This document shows positions 51,395-60,034 of a stretch of 64,000 nucleotides of DNA, piece after piece. The stretch is from Crystallibacter sulfonylureivorans_A (GTDB taxonomy: Bacteria; Actinomycetota; Actinomycetes; Actinomycetales; Micrococcaceae). The translations under genes and the position numbers were made by a program. Under the pieces are notes generated by a model. The model did no database searches. It was not told the origin of the DNA and saw only the letters and a list, made by a program, of their open reading frames with translations. Every line of letters starts with the position of its first letter. Within the stretch, counting starts at the first letter, position 1. The stretch covers positions 18,250 to 82,249 of the forward strand of contig NZ_JBLKRT010000018.1 of the NCBI RefSeq assembly GCF_047607445.1, given 5' to 3'.

Positions 51395-51469
51395 ATGGAC
51401 AACCCTACCCGCAGCCCGGCGGACGGGGATCCAGCTGCTTTCGGCGGCAGCCCATGGCCTGTTTCGTCC

Positions 51470-51491
51470 GCACATTATATAGAGTCAGTAT
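51470..51491. promoter_or_regulatory. AT-rich promoter-like site between rsmI and pmt
   Basis: TATAAT is present on the minus strand and TTATATA on the plus strand, inside a 6-bp inverted repeat GCACAT...ATGTGC. It is the most AT-rich spot in the divergent region and probably holds a promoter for one or both genes; no clear -35 box is seen. Confidence 0.4.
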
Positions 51492-51562
51492 GTGCCCGAC
51501 CGCAGCGAGGGCCGCCTTGGTGCGGCCGGCAACCCCTCTGGCGTCGCGGCACATCCACATAC

Positions 51563-51576
51563 TTACCGGCCGGTAA
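51563..51576. repeat. 14-bp palindrome at the pmt start
   Basis: TTACCGGCCGGTAA is a perfect palindrome ending two bases before the ATG at 51578/51581, where the ribosome site should be. It may be an operator or imply leaderless translation. Confidence 0.5.
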
Positions 51577-51577
51577 C

Positions 51578-53221
51578 ATGATGGCCGTGACCCATAGCAC
51601 GCCCGCTCCTGCTGCGGAAGCCCGCCACGGACGCTGGCTGGAAACGCCTGGCTGGGCCTTCAGCGAGGCCGTGCTGCGCCGCCGCCTGCTGGGTGTTCCG
51701 GCACAGTTCGGCATCTGGGCCTGGCTGCTTCCTTTGCTCATCGCCGTTTTGGGCGGCGTGCTCCGCTTCTACCGCCTGGGCGAACCGGGTTCGCTGGTGT
51801 TCGACGAAACCTACTACGTCAAGGACGCCTACTCCTACCTGCAGTCCGGCTATGAACGGGATTGGCCAGACGACGCCAACGAGTCCTTCAACGCCGGCCG
51901 TCCGGACGTCCTCTTGGACACCCCCGAGTATGTGGTGCACCCACCCGTCGGCAAATGGATGATCGCGGCAGGGATGTGGCTCTTTGGCTCGGACAATGCC
52001 TTCGGCTGGCGGTTCGGCGCCGCGCTGACAGGCACCCTGTCTATCCTGCTCATCGCCCTGATCGCGCAGGCCCTGTTCAAGTCGACGGCATTGGGCGGGA
52101 TCGCCGGCCTGCTGACCGCCATCGACGGCCACCACTTGGTCCACTCCCGGACATCGCTGTTGGACATTTTCCTGATGTTCTGGATTGTCGCCGCGTTCGG
52201 CTGCCTGCTGCTGGACCGCAGCGACGGACGACGCCGGCTGGCCGCGAAGATTGCCCGGCTCACCGGCTCCTCCGGGGTACCGCACCCGTCGCGGCTGCTG
52301 TACGGACCGTGGGTCCTTTGGCGGCCGTGGCGGCTGGCCGCCGCCGTCTGCCTGGGCCTGGCGGTGGGAACCAAGTGGTCGGGACTGGCCTTCGTCGCGG
52401 CATTCGGGCTCCTGTGCGTGTTCTGGGACCTCAGCGCCCGCCGGACCGCCGGCATCAGCGAATGGTTCTCGGCCGGCGTGCTCCGCGACGGTGTGCCGGC
52501 GTTCTTCACCATGATTCCTGTGGCGGCCTTGACGTATCTGGCGTCCTGGACCGGCTGGCTGCGCTCCGACAACGCGTATGACCGGAACTGGGCGGCGTCG
52601 AACCCTTCCGGAAGCTGGGGCTGGTTACCGGACTGGCTGCGTTCCCTGGCCGAGTACCACCGCAGCGCCTACACCTTCCACAACGGCTTGCATGCGGAGC
52701 ATCCGTACGAATCCAACGCCTGGACCTGGTTGTTCATGGGCCGCCCCACGTCCTTCTACTACCAGTCCGAAGAAGCCGGCCAAGGTGCCTGCCATGCGGC
52801 CGGGGGCTGTTCCGAAGCCGTCACGGTGGTCGGGAATCCGCTCATCTGGTGGGCTGCTGCGGCCTGCCTGCTGGTGCTGCTGTTCTGTTGGGCCGGCCGC
52901 CGCGACTGGCGCGCGGGTGCCATCCTGTCGGGTGTCGCGGCCGGCTACCTGCCGTGGTTCCTCTACCCGGAACGGACTACCTTCTTCTTCTACGCCATCT
53001 CCTTCCAGCCGTTCCTGGTCTTGGCGCTGACCTACACGCTGGGGCTGGCGCTGGGCCGGCCCACCGACCCGCCGTGGCGCCGGCGGCAGGGCGTGCTGGT
53101 GGTCGGGCTCTTTGTGGCGGCAGCGCTCCTGGTATCGGCCTTTTTCCTGCCGGTATGGACCGCGGAGCTGATCGATTACAACCAGTGGCGCTGGCGCATG
53201 TGGATGCCGAGCTGGATCTAA
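51578..53221 (+). CDS. Protein O-mannosyltransferase (PMT family)
   Basis: Transfers mannose from polyprenyl-phosphate-mannose to Ser/Thr of proteins during Sec export. The 547-residue protein has about ten membrane segments. The first outer loop carries the essential acidic pair in LVFDETYYVKDAYSYL; GTLSILLIALIAQALF, TAIDGHHLVHSRTSLLDIFL and FHNGLHAEHPYESNAWTWL are further PMT-conserved stretches. Starts at either of two adjacent ATGs. No ribosome site is obvious because of the palindrome just upstream. Confidence 0.9.
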   Translation: MMAVTHSTPAPAAEARHGRWLETPGWAFSEAVLRRRLLGVPAQFGIWAWLLPLLIAVLGGVLRFYRLGEPGSLVFDETYYVKDAYSYLQSGYERDWPDDANESFNAGRPDVLLDTPEYVVHPPVGKWMIAAGMWLFGSDNAFGWRFGAALTGTLSILLIALIAQALFKSTALGGIAGLLTAIDGHHLVHSRTSLLDIFLMFWIVAAFGCLLLDRSDGRRRLAAKIARLTGSSGVPHPSRLLYGPWVLWRPWRLAAAVCLGLAVGTKWSGLAFVAAFGLLCVFWDLSARRTAGISEWFSAGVLRDGVPAFFTMIPVAALTYLASWTGWLRSDNAYDRNWAASNPSGSWGWLPDWLRSLAEYHRSAYTFHNGLHAEHPYESNAWTWLFMGRPTSFYYQSEEAGQGACHAAGGCSEAVTVVGNPLIWWAAAACLLVLLFCWAGRRDWRAGAILSGVAAGYLPWFLYPERTTFFFYAISFQPFLVLALTYTLGLALGRPTDPPWRRRQGVLVVGLFVAAALLVSAFFLPVWTAELIDYNQWRWRMWMPSWI

Positions 53222-53271
53222 TGCAGGCAAGAGGGCACAACTTTTCCCGGAAGCAGAAAGAGGGGCACGAA

Positions 53272-55083
53272 GTGCGAGAAGCGGTAACGGAACTCCTGGC
53301 GACCATGCCGGCCGGGTCGAACATCACGGACATCCTGGTGGCACAGCACCAGCGCGACCCGCAGCGGGCGCTCTACGCCGTCAAGCGCAACGGCGCATGG
53401 TCCGACGTCTCGGCGGCGGAGCTCCTGGGCCAGGTCACGGCGCTGGCCAAGGGTCTGATGGCTTCCGGCATCGAACCTGGCGACACCATCGCGGTGATGT
53501 CCAAGACCAGCTTTGAGTGGACGGTGGTGGATTTGGCGGGCTGGTTCGCCGGCGCCGTCGTCGTCCCCATCTATGAGACGTCCTCCCCGCTCCAAGTGCA
53601 GTGGATACTGCAGGACTCCGCGGCGAAGATGGTGTTCGCCGAGGACGCTGCCAAGGCGGCCGTGGTGCGCCAGGCCATGTCCGGCCTGCCGGCCGAACTG
53701 CCGGTCTGGCAGCTGGATGGGAACGCCGATGGACTGGCCCAGCTGAAGGCAGCCGGAGCCGACACCACCGACGAGGAACTCGAACTGCGCCGCACCTCCC
53801 GCGGTATGCAGGACGCGGCGTCGCTGGTCTACACGTCGGGCACCACCGGTCGGCCGCGCGGCTGCATCGTCAGCCACGGCAACTTCGCCGAGCTGGCGGT
53901 CAACACGGTGGAGTTCCTGCCGGACATCCTGAAGCGTCCGGATGCCAAATCGCTGATGTTCCTGCCGCTGGCCCACGTCCTGGCCCGGGCGGTGCAGGTG
54001 ATCTGCCTGGCCGCCGGAGTGAAGATGGGCCACACCTCCAGCATGGCCGAATTGATCGAAGACCTGGCCAGCTACCAGCCGACATTCCTGCTGGTGGTTC
54101 CGCGCGTCTTCGAAAAGGTCTACGCCACTGCCCGCCAGAAGGCGCACGACGGCGGCAAAGGCCGGATCTTCGACGCCGCAGCGCAGACGGCGGTCGCCTA
54201 CTCGGAGGCTCGGGATGCCCAGGCCCGCGGCGCCGGGGCCGGCCCCGGCCTGGCGTTGAAGGCCAAGCGTGCCGTGTTCGACAAGCTGGTGTACGGCAAG
54301 CTCCGGGCGGCCTTTGGCGGCCAGGTGGAGTACACCGTCTCCGGTGCATCGGCGCTAAATCCGATGCTGGCGCATTTTTTCACCGGCATCGGCGTGCCGG
54401 TGTTGGAAGGCTACGGGCTGACTGAGTCCACCGCCCCCGCGGCGGTCAACCTGCCGCGAGCCAACCGGATCGGCACCGTTGGCCTGCCGTTGCCTGGCAC
54501 CACCATCAGGATTGCGGACGACGGCGAAGTCCTGATCAAGGGCATCGGTATCACTCCCGGTTACCACAACAACGAGGCGGCCAATGCCGAATCCTTCCGG
54601 GATGGCTACTTCTGCACCGGCGACGTCGGCACACTGGACGACGACGGCTACCTCACCATTACCGGCAGGAAGAAGGATCTGCTGGTGACAGCAGGCGGCA
54701 AGAATGTGGCACCGGGGCCGCTGGAGGATGCGTTGCGTGAGCACCGGCTGGTCTCCCAGGCCGTGGTGGTCGGCGAAGGCCGTCCCTTCATCGGGGCACT
54801 GGTCTCCCTCGATGAAGAGGGACTCGCCGGATGGCTGGCGGCGGCCGGCCGGAGCCCGATGGACCTCACTGCCGCGGCGGAAGATCCGGCGGTGCGGGCG
54901 GAGCTGCAGCAAGCCGTGGATCATGCCAACCGGCTGGTCTCCCGAGCGGAGCAGATCCGGAAATTCGATGTGCTGCGGCAGGACCTGACCGAGGCTTCCG
55001 GGCACCTGACGCCGTCGCTGAAGCTCAAGCGGATGACCGTGCTGGAGGATTTCGCCGGGCAGATCGACGGGCTCTACGGCTAG
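53272..55083 (+). CDS. Long-chain acyl-CoA synthetase (FadD15-like)
   Basis: Activates fatty acids to acyl-CoA through an acyl-AMP intermediate. The 603-residue ANL enzyme has the P-loop YTSGTTGRPRGC, FLPLAHVLARA, YGLTESTAPAAVN, the adenylate motif FCTGDVGTLDDDGYLTITGR and the C-terminal lysine region AGGKNVAPGPLEDALR. GTG at 53272 (AGAGGGG upstream) aligns with the N-terminus of mycobacterial FadD15 (VREAVTEL versus MREI); an in-frame ATG at 53221 overlapping the PMT stop would add 17 residues. Confidence 0.92.
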   Translation: MREAVTELLATMPAGSNITDILVAQHQRDPQRALYAVKRNGAWSDVSAAELLGQVTALAKGLMASGIEPGDTIAVMSKTSFEWTVVDLAGWFAGAVVVPIYETSSPLQVQWILQDSAAKMVFAEDAAKAAVVRQAMSGLPAELPVWQLDGNADGLAQLKAAGADTTDEELELRRTSRGMQDAASLVYTSGTTGRPRGCIVSHGNFAELAVNTVEFLPDILKRPDAKSLMFLPLAHVLARAVQVICLAAGVKMGHTSSMAELIEDLASYQPTFLLVVPRVFEKVYATARQKAHDGGKGRIFDAAAQTAVAYSEARDAQARGAGAGPGLALKAKRAVFDKLVYGKLRAAFGGQVEYTVSGASALNPMLAHFFTGIGVPVLEGYGLTESTAPAAVNLPRANRIGTVGLPLPGTTIRIADDGEVLIKGIGITPGYHNNEAANAESFRDGYFCTGDVGTLDDDGYLTITGRKKDLLVTAGGKNVAPGPLEDALREHRLVSQAVVVGEGRPFIGALVSLDEEGLAGWLAAAGRSPMDLTAAAEDPAVRAELQQAVDHANRLVSRAEQIRKFDVLRQDLTEASGHLTPSLKLKRMTVLEDFAGQIDGLYG

Positions 55084-55111
55084 CCGGTTTCTCTCGCGAC
55101 GGCGGGGTACT

Positions 55112-55149
55112 TCGTCGAGGGCGCCCTCCATGGACCGTGCCCTCGTCGA
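55112..55149. terminator. Hairpin between convergent fadD and DUF1461 genes
   Basis: TCGTCGAGGGC (55112-55122) pairs with GCCCTCGTCGA (55139-55149) with one mismatch and a 16-nt loop. It lies between convergent stops and could serve both directions. Confidence 0.4.
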
Positions 55150-55187
55150 TAGACCCTGCCCTGGTGACGGCCGGGCCGCCTGCGGCC

Positions 55188-56525
55188 TTACGCTGTCTGG
55201 TCCTGCTCCCGGGCCAGCAGCAGTTCATGCCGGCGCCGCTGTTCTTCCGCAGCGGCCGCGCTCCGGTTCCGCCGTCCTCGCGTCGGCCAGGTCAGTGCCA
55301 TCACCAGCGAGGAGACCATCAGCACCAACAGGGCGATGACGATTCCGGAGTCCATCCAGAACTGGGCTGGGAACAGCCGGATCAGCGTATCGTCCACATA
55401 GAAAGTCCAGGTTCCGTCGGCAAAAAAGATCCGGTGGAAGTCGGTGAAGAACTGCTGCCAGTTGAGCGCCCCCAGGATGCCCAGCACCAGGATGAGGATC
55501 AACGTAGCGGCCGAACCGGCGAACAGTCCGCGCCGGACACCGCCGTGGTAGCGGCGGGCAAGGTACACCACGCACACCACTGCAAGGATCAGCATCACCG
55601 CTCCGGCAATCATGGTCGCGAGGAAAACGCTTTTCACGTCAGCCATGTGGCTGACCTCAGAGTCCAGGAAAAGGCTGCCGCCGTTTGGACCGGTGAGGTC
55701 GCCCAGGTACCGCGGGCCGGCGAAGTTCAGCAGGTAGTCCACCGCGTAGGAGCCGAACGTCATTCGGTCCTCGGTACTGAAGCCGAAGCTGTCGGCCGGG
55801 AAGCCGGGCCGGTGGTATTCGACCCAGAGGAACAGCGGGGTGGCCACCAGCCGGATGGCCCCGATGATCAGCAGCAGCGGGAACAGCACGGCCAGCACCA
55901 CCTGCAGGATGCGACCGGCCAAGGGCTTGGCGTTCACTGCCTCCTCGCGTGCGGTAGTGCGCCGCACCACTTCCGAACGCGGCGGACGGACCGAGAGCGC
56001 AGTGGTCGCAGGGTTCGCGTCACCGCCGGCGGTCGAGTCCACTCCGGCGGGCCGAGCCGCTGCTACGGCCGGCACCGGCCTCCGGGCAGCGGGCACTTCG
56101 CCCTCCGTGCCGGCCGGGCCGGCACTGCCGGCGTCTGGGCCTGTCGTGCCTGCGTTGGCAGTGTCAGGACGGGACGGGTTTGGGCTGCCACTCTGGCCCT
56201 CCCTGCCTGAGGCGGCAGCGGCGGGGACAGCCGCCGCTCCGCTTCGGTCTGGGCGCCCGGCAGCAGCCGCCGGCGCAGGTTCGGCTCCGCGCCTATCCGC
56301 GGCACCGCCGTCGGGCGCGGTCCCGCGATCCTGCCCCACGGCACTCAAATCCGGCAGCCTGCTGGGCCGGCGCATCGGAAGCGGGTTGGCTCCGTCCCGA
56401 AAACGGCCGTTGGCGGCAGGTACCGGGGGTGCGGGAGCCCGCTCTGACTCAACACCGGCTGCCTCTACGGGCGCTGTTCGGGCTCTGCGTCCGTCTCCGC
56501 CGGGGTTCGTCTGTTCGACTGCCAC
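55188..56525 (-). CDS. DUF1461/TIGR01906-family membrane protein with long disordered N-terminus
   Basis: A 445-residue protein. Residues 1 to about 200 are rich in Pro, Ala, Gly and Arg with no predicted fold. The remainder has membrane segments near 205-230, 305-325, 340-360 and 395-415, and an extracytoplasmic region with STEDRMTFGSYAVDYLLNFA and VSHMADVKSVFLATM, matching the DUF1461 integral membrane family. Function unknown. It lies 101 nt downstream of the spoIIM-like gene on the same strand. Confidence 0.8.
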   Translation of the reverse strand: MAVEQTNPGGDGRRARTAPVEAAGVESERAPAPPVPAANGRFRDGANPLPMRRPSRLPDLSAVGQDRGTAPDGGAADRRGAEPAPAAAAGRPDRSGAAAVPAAAASGREGQSGSPNPSRPDTANAGTTGPDAGSAGPAGTEGEVPAARRPVPAVAAARPAGVDSTAGGDANPATTALSVRPPRSEVVRRTTAREEAVNAKPLAGRILQVVLAVLFPLLLIIGAIRLVATPLFLWVEYHRPGFPADSFGFSTEDRMTFGSYAVDYLLNFAGPRYLGDLTGPNGGSLFLDSEVSHMADVKSVFLATMIAGAVMLILAVVCVVYLARRYHGGVRRGLFAGSAATLILILVLGILGALNWQQFFTDFHRIFFADGTWTFYVDDTLIRLFPAQFWMDSGIVIALLVLMVSSLVMALTWPTRGRRNRSAAAAEEQRRRHELLLAREQDQTA

Positions 56526-56626
56526 GTCCGTCGCCTCTTTCTGTACCGCTGGCCTCTCTGGTTATGAGACTACCGCTGGCCGGCGATGCTTCGCGGTTGC
56601 CACCCCGGGCGCGGCCCGCCCGGCTT

Positions 56627-57619
56627 CTAGCCGGTGACGGCGGTCTCGCCGGCGTCGAACCGGCCCAGGTCGCCGCGCTCCCCCGCCAGGTAGGCCCGCC
56701 GGCCCAGCGCCAGCGTGTAGACCCAGTAGCCCGCCAGCACCAGCGCGCCGATGCCCAGGCGCAGCCAGTCCGGCAGCGGGCTGGGCGTCACGAAGCCCTC
56801 GACCAGGCCGGAGATGAAGAGCACCAGGACCAGGCCCAAGGCAACGGTGATCAGCGACCGGCCTTCCCGGGCCAGCGATGCGGTGCGGGTCAGCCTCCCG
56901 GGCGAGACCCAGGACCAGAAGATCCGCAGGCCGGCCGCCGCGGCAATGAAGATGGCGGTCAGTTCCATCAGCCCGTGGGGCAGGATGTACAGGAAGAAAA
57001 CGTCCAGCCGGTCGTAGGCTGCCATCATTCCACCGGCCATGCCCACGCCCTGGGCGTTCATGAACAGGATGTACGGCACCCACAGCCCGGTGACGCCGAA
57101 CGCCACCGCCTGCGCGGCGATCCAGGCGTTGTTCGTCCACACCATTCCGGCGAACGACGCGTTGGGGTTTTCCGAGTAGTAATTGACGAAGTCTTCTTCC
57201 ACGTACTTCCGGATTTCCTCGTCCGAGCCGATGGCCTTGATGACCTCCGGGTTCCCTGCAACCCAGACGCCGAACAGCCACGCGACCAGGATGAAAACGG
57301 CGCCGATGACCACGGTCAGCCACCGCAGCCGGTAGAACGCGGCTGGCAAAGACAGCACAAAGAATTCGGCAACGTCCCGGGCAAAATTGGAGCGGGCACC
57401 GGTGAAGCGGGTACGGGCGCGGGACAGCCGCGTGGAAAGGGCCGCCGACAGTTGGCCTTCGGCCGCCACCGAGCGGATCATCGACAGGTGGGTCGAGGTA
57501 CGCCGGTAGAGCACCAGCAGTTCATCAGCCTCAGCCCCGGTGAGCCTGCGCTTGGCGCTCAGTTCGTCCAGCCGCTTCCAATCGTGCTGGTGCACAGCGG
57601 TGAAGGCATCAATATCCAC
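56627..57619 (-). CDS. SpoIIM-like (stage II sporulation M) membrane protein
   Basis: A 330-residue protein with a soluble helical N-terminus (about 1-90; RRLTGAEADELLVLYRRTST) and about six membrane segments afterwards; FVNYYSENPNASFAGMVWTN and LPHGLMELTAIFIAAAAGLR match the SpoIIM/DUF95 family. The organism is not a sporulator by this alone: SpoIIM proteins occur widely next to RDD and MoxR/DUF58 genes in actinobacteria. It is divergent from the RDD gene. Confidence 0.9.
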   Translation of the reverse strand: MDIDAFTAVHQHDWKRLDELSAKRRLTGAEADELLVLYRRTSTHLSMIRSVAAEGQLSAALSTRLSRARTRFTGARSNFARDVAEFFVLSLPAAFYRLRWLTVVIGAVFILVAWLFGVWVAGNPEVIKAIGSDEEIRKYVEEDFVNYYSENPNASFAGMVWTNNAWIAAQAVAFGVTGLWVPYILFMNAQGVGMAGGMMAAYDRLDVFFLYILPHGLMELTAIFIAAAAGLRIFWSWVSPGRLTRTASLAREGRSLITVALGLVLVLFISGLVEGFVTPSPLPDWLRLGIGALVLAGYWVYTLALGRRAYLAGERGDLGRFDAGETAVTG

Positions 57620-57731
57620 ACCCCTAGCCTATCCGGCACCGGGCCGGAGCAACGCTCCGCAGGGCCGCCGAGCGGCGCACGGATGGATAGAGTGGAACCA
57701 GGCGGCACCGGCCGCCCGGGAAAGGGGTCCG

Positions 57732-58556
57732 ATGAGCAACGTCATCACCGGCGAAGCCGTGGTGCTGGAGCTGCGGCCGGCATCATTCGGGGTCCGCGCG
57801 CTCAGCTCGATCATCGACGTGCTCGCCAACGTGGCGCTGCTGATAGCCGCCTTCGTACTGATGGCCGAAACCCTGGACGTGGGCTTCGACGCCGCGGCCG
57901 CCCGGGCCCTGGCCATCACCGTGGTGTTGTTCTTCCTGGTGGTGGTGCCCATTGCCGTCGAAACGTTAACCCGCGGGAAGTCGCTGGGCCGCTGGGTCAT
58001 GGGTCTGCGGATTGTCCGTGACGACGGCGGCGCCATCCGTTTCCGGCATGCCCTCATCCGGGGGCTGCTGGCGGTGTTCGAGCTGTACTTGCTGCTCGGT
58101 TCGGTTGCCTTCATGGCCGCGCTGTTCAACGACAGGTCCAAGCGGCTGGGCGATCTCCTGGCCGGCACCTACAGCATGCGGGAGCGGGTAGGCGTGATGC
58201 CGAAGATCCTGCCGGAAGTTCCCCCGCAGCTGGAGCCGTGGGTGAAGCTGGCCGATATGGGCCGGTTGCCGGAACCGCTGGCGCGCAGGATTGTGCAGTT
58301 CCTGTCCCAGGCGCCCAAAATGATCCCCGCCTCCCGGGCCAGGCTGGCCACCGCCCTGGCCAATGAGGCCTCCGGCTACGTCTCTCCCCCGCCGCCGGCG
58401 GGGACTCCGCCGGAAATGTACTTGCTGGCGGTCATGGCTGAACGGCGCGAACGCGACTTTTACCGGTTGGCCCGGCAGCACGAACGCGCCGTGCAGCGCG
58501 GCGCGCGGCTGCATTCGTTACCGTTCCAAGATGAGGATCGCCGGCCGGTTCGCTGA
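57732..58556 (+). CDS. RDD-family membrane protein
   Basis: A 274-residue protein with an N-terminal RDD domain (about 15-150): three membrane segments, the Arg in ASFGVRALSSIIDVLANVAL, TRGKSLGRWVMGLRIVRDDG and NDRSKRLGDLLAGTYSMRER. The C-terminal about 120 residues are soluble and charged. AAAGGGG precedes the ATG. Divergent to the SpoIIM-like gene, the standard neighbourhood. Function unknown; some RDD proteins are implicated in ion exchange. Confidence 0.9.
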   Translation: MSNVITGEAVVLELRPASFGVRALSSIIDVLANVALLIAAFVLMAETLDVGFDAAAARALAITVVLFFLVVVPIAVETLTRGKSLGRWVMGLRIVRDDGGAIRFRHALIRGLLAVFELYLLLGSVAFMAALFNDRSKRLGDLLAGTYSMRERVGVMPKILPEVPPQLEPWVKLADMGRLPEPLARRIVQFLSQAPKMIPASRARLATALANEASGYVSPPPPAGTPPEMYLLAVMAERRERDFYRLARQHERAVQRGARLHSLPFQDEDRRPVR

Positions 58557-58588
58557 GTTCGTCCGCTCAGCAGCGGTCCGCCGTGCCG

Positions 58589-59833
58589 CTAGCCCTTGTC
58601 TTGCGATGTCCAGGTCTTCCAGTCCACGTTCCAGTCGCCGAAGCCGTCCGTCGGGTCTAGGAAGCCGCCGTCGGTGTTGCGGATATCAACGATGTCCCCG
58701 GTGCGCATCGTTTCGTAGAAATACCTAGCGCCGGCCTCGGACATGCCCACGCAGCCGTGTGAAATGTTCCGCACGCCCAGCGCCGAGGGGTCCAGCGTGG
58801 TGTGGACGAATTCGCCGCTGTTGCTCAGCCGGCTGGCGTACTTGGCGTTGAACGGCTCGTACCAGTCGGGATCCCCGGGCTTGAGCCCGATGCTGCGCGG
58901 GTTGAAGGGCAGCGACTTGTGCATGTCCATGATCGGGTGGATTCCCTTGCTGGACGGCCAGTTGGGGTCGCCCAGCGTGACCGGGAAAGTCTGGGCCAGC
59001 TTGCCGGCCACGTAGATCTTCATGGTCTTGGTCTTGTTGTCGACGATGGCCCGCCGGTCATCAAGGATGTTGACGGTGATCTTCTCGTCGTTCATCCCGA
59101 TCATCTTGTTGCCGAACTCCACGCCGAAGAGTTTCATGTCCACGGTGACCGTGCTGTTGGGCGCCCAGTACTTGGCCGCCCGGTACCGGGCCTTGGTGTC
59201 CGAGTACCAGTAGAACTCGCCCTTTTGCCCGGCGGAGGTGGTGATCTTGATGGCCTCCTCCACCTTCTTTTTGTTCAGCACGGGTTCGCTGAAATTGAAC
59301 TCCAGCGGCTGCGCAATGCCCACGCTTTGCCCGTCCAGCGGGTACATCCAGCCGTCGGCCTGGTTGGGCGCCAGCACCGTGGTGAAGCTCTGCTGCTTGG
59401 CGGTCTCGTCGCCGGCGCTGTCCACCAGCGTGTAGCTGAAGTCGTAGGTGGTCAAGAAGTCCAGCCGCTCGGTGGCCTTCCACGCGCTGCCGTCCTGGGA
59501 CAGTTCACCGGCAACCGGTTCACCGCCCTTCGCCGGGGCCAGCACCACGTCCTTGATGGTGGCGTTCTTGGCGGTAATCGTGGCAACGGTGGCCGGATTG
59601 ACCTCAACGGCCTTGTCCTCCGGGGAGACACCGAAGGACATCGCCTTGGCAACCGGCTCCGAGAAACCCGGGCGCTCGGCCGGCGCGACGGCCAACACCC
59701 GGCCCAACTGGGCGGCAAAGGTGGGCGATGCCACGGTAGCTGCGGTGACGGCTGCCGCGGCAGCCACCAGCACGCCGGCGATGCACAGCAGTGCGATCTT
59801 CAGGCCCTTGCGCTTCTTTTTTTCCTCAGTCAT
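58589..59833 (-). CDS. L,D-transpeptidase with Ig-like domains
   Basis: Makes 3-3 cross-links in peptidoglycan outside the membrane. The 414-residue protein begins MTEEKKKRKGLKIALLCIAG, an N-terminal membrane anchor or signal; two Ig-like domains (about 60-150 and 150-245) precede the YkuD catalytic domain (about 255-390). The active site is HTTLDPSALGVRNISHGCVG, with catalytic Cys361 and the flanking His-Gly. Length and order resemble the mycobacterial LdtMt2 type. Confidence 0.92.
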   Translation of the reverse strand: MTEEKKKRKGLKIALLCIAGVLVAAAAAVTAATVASPTFAAQLGRVLAVAPAERPGFSEPVAKAMSFGVSPEDKAVEVNPATVATITAKNATIKDVVLAPAKGGEPVAGELSQDGSAWKATERLDFLTTYDFSYTLVDSAGDETAKQQSFTTVLAPNQADGWMYPLDGQSVGIAQPLEFNFSEPVLNKKKVEEAIKITTSAGQKGEFYWYSDTKARYRAAKYWAPNSTVTVDMKLFGVEFGNKMIGMNDEKITVNILDDRRAIVDNKTKTMKIYVAGKLAQTFPVTLGDPNWPSSKGIHPIMDMHKSLPFNPRSIGLKPGDPDWYEPFNAKYASRLSNSGEFVHTTLDPSALGVRNISHGCVGMSEAGARYFYETMRTGDIVDIRNTDGGFLDPTDGFGDWNVDWKTWTSQDKG

Positions 59834-59975
59834 CCCAACCCAAACTCACGAGACTCACGGCATGGTGCTCGCCGCCCGGGCACAGCACGGCCCTGCTTCC
59901 ATGGTAGGTCGCCCGGGGGCATGCGCCGGGCCACGGCGCGGCGTAGGACGTCCAACAATCCGGTAACCTTCCGCG

Positions 59976-60025
59976 AACGACGACGGCGATGGGCACCTCC
60001 GTCGGTGCCCATCGCCGTCGTCGTT
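59976..60025 (-). terminator. Perfect 22-bp hairpin after ahcY
   Basis: Arms of 22 bases (59976-59997 and 60004-60025) are exactly complementary around a 6-nt loop, starting 9 nt beyond the ahcY stop. The core of each arm contains CGATGGGCACC or its complement. No T run follows, but stability is very high. Confidence 0.75.
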
Positions 60026-60034
60026 AGCCCGGAC

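Noticed and set aside
52849..53271. N-terminal extension of the acyl-CoA synthetase frame
   Set aside because: Lies within the PMT coding region in another frame; homology to FadD15 starts at about 53272.
56627..57619. SpoIIM as evidence of sporulation
   Set aside because: The family is widespread in non-sporulating actinobacteria beside RDD and DUF58 genes.
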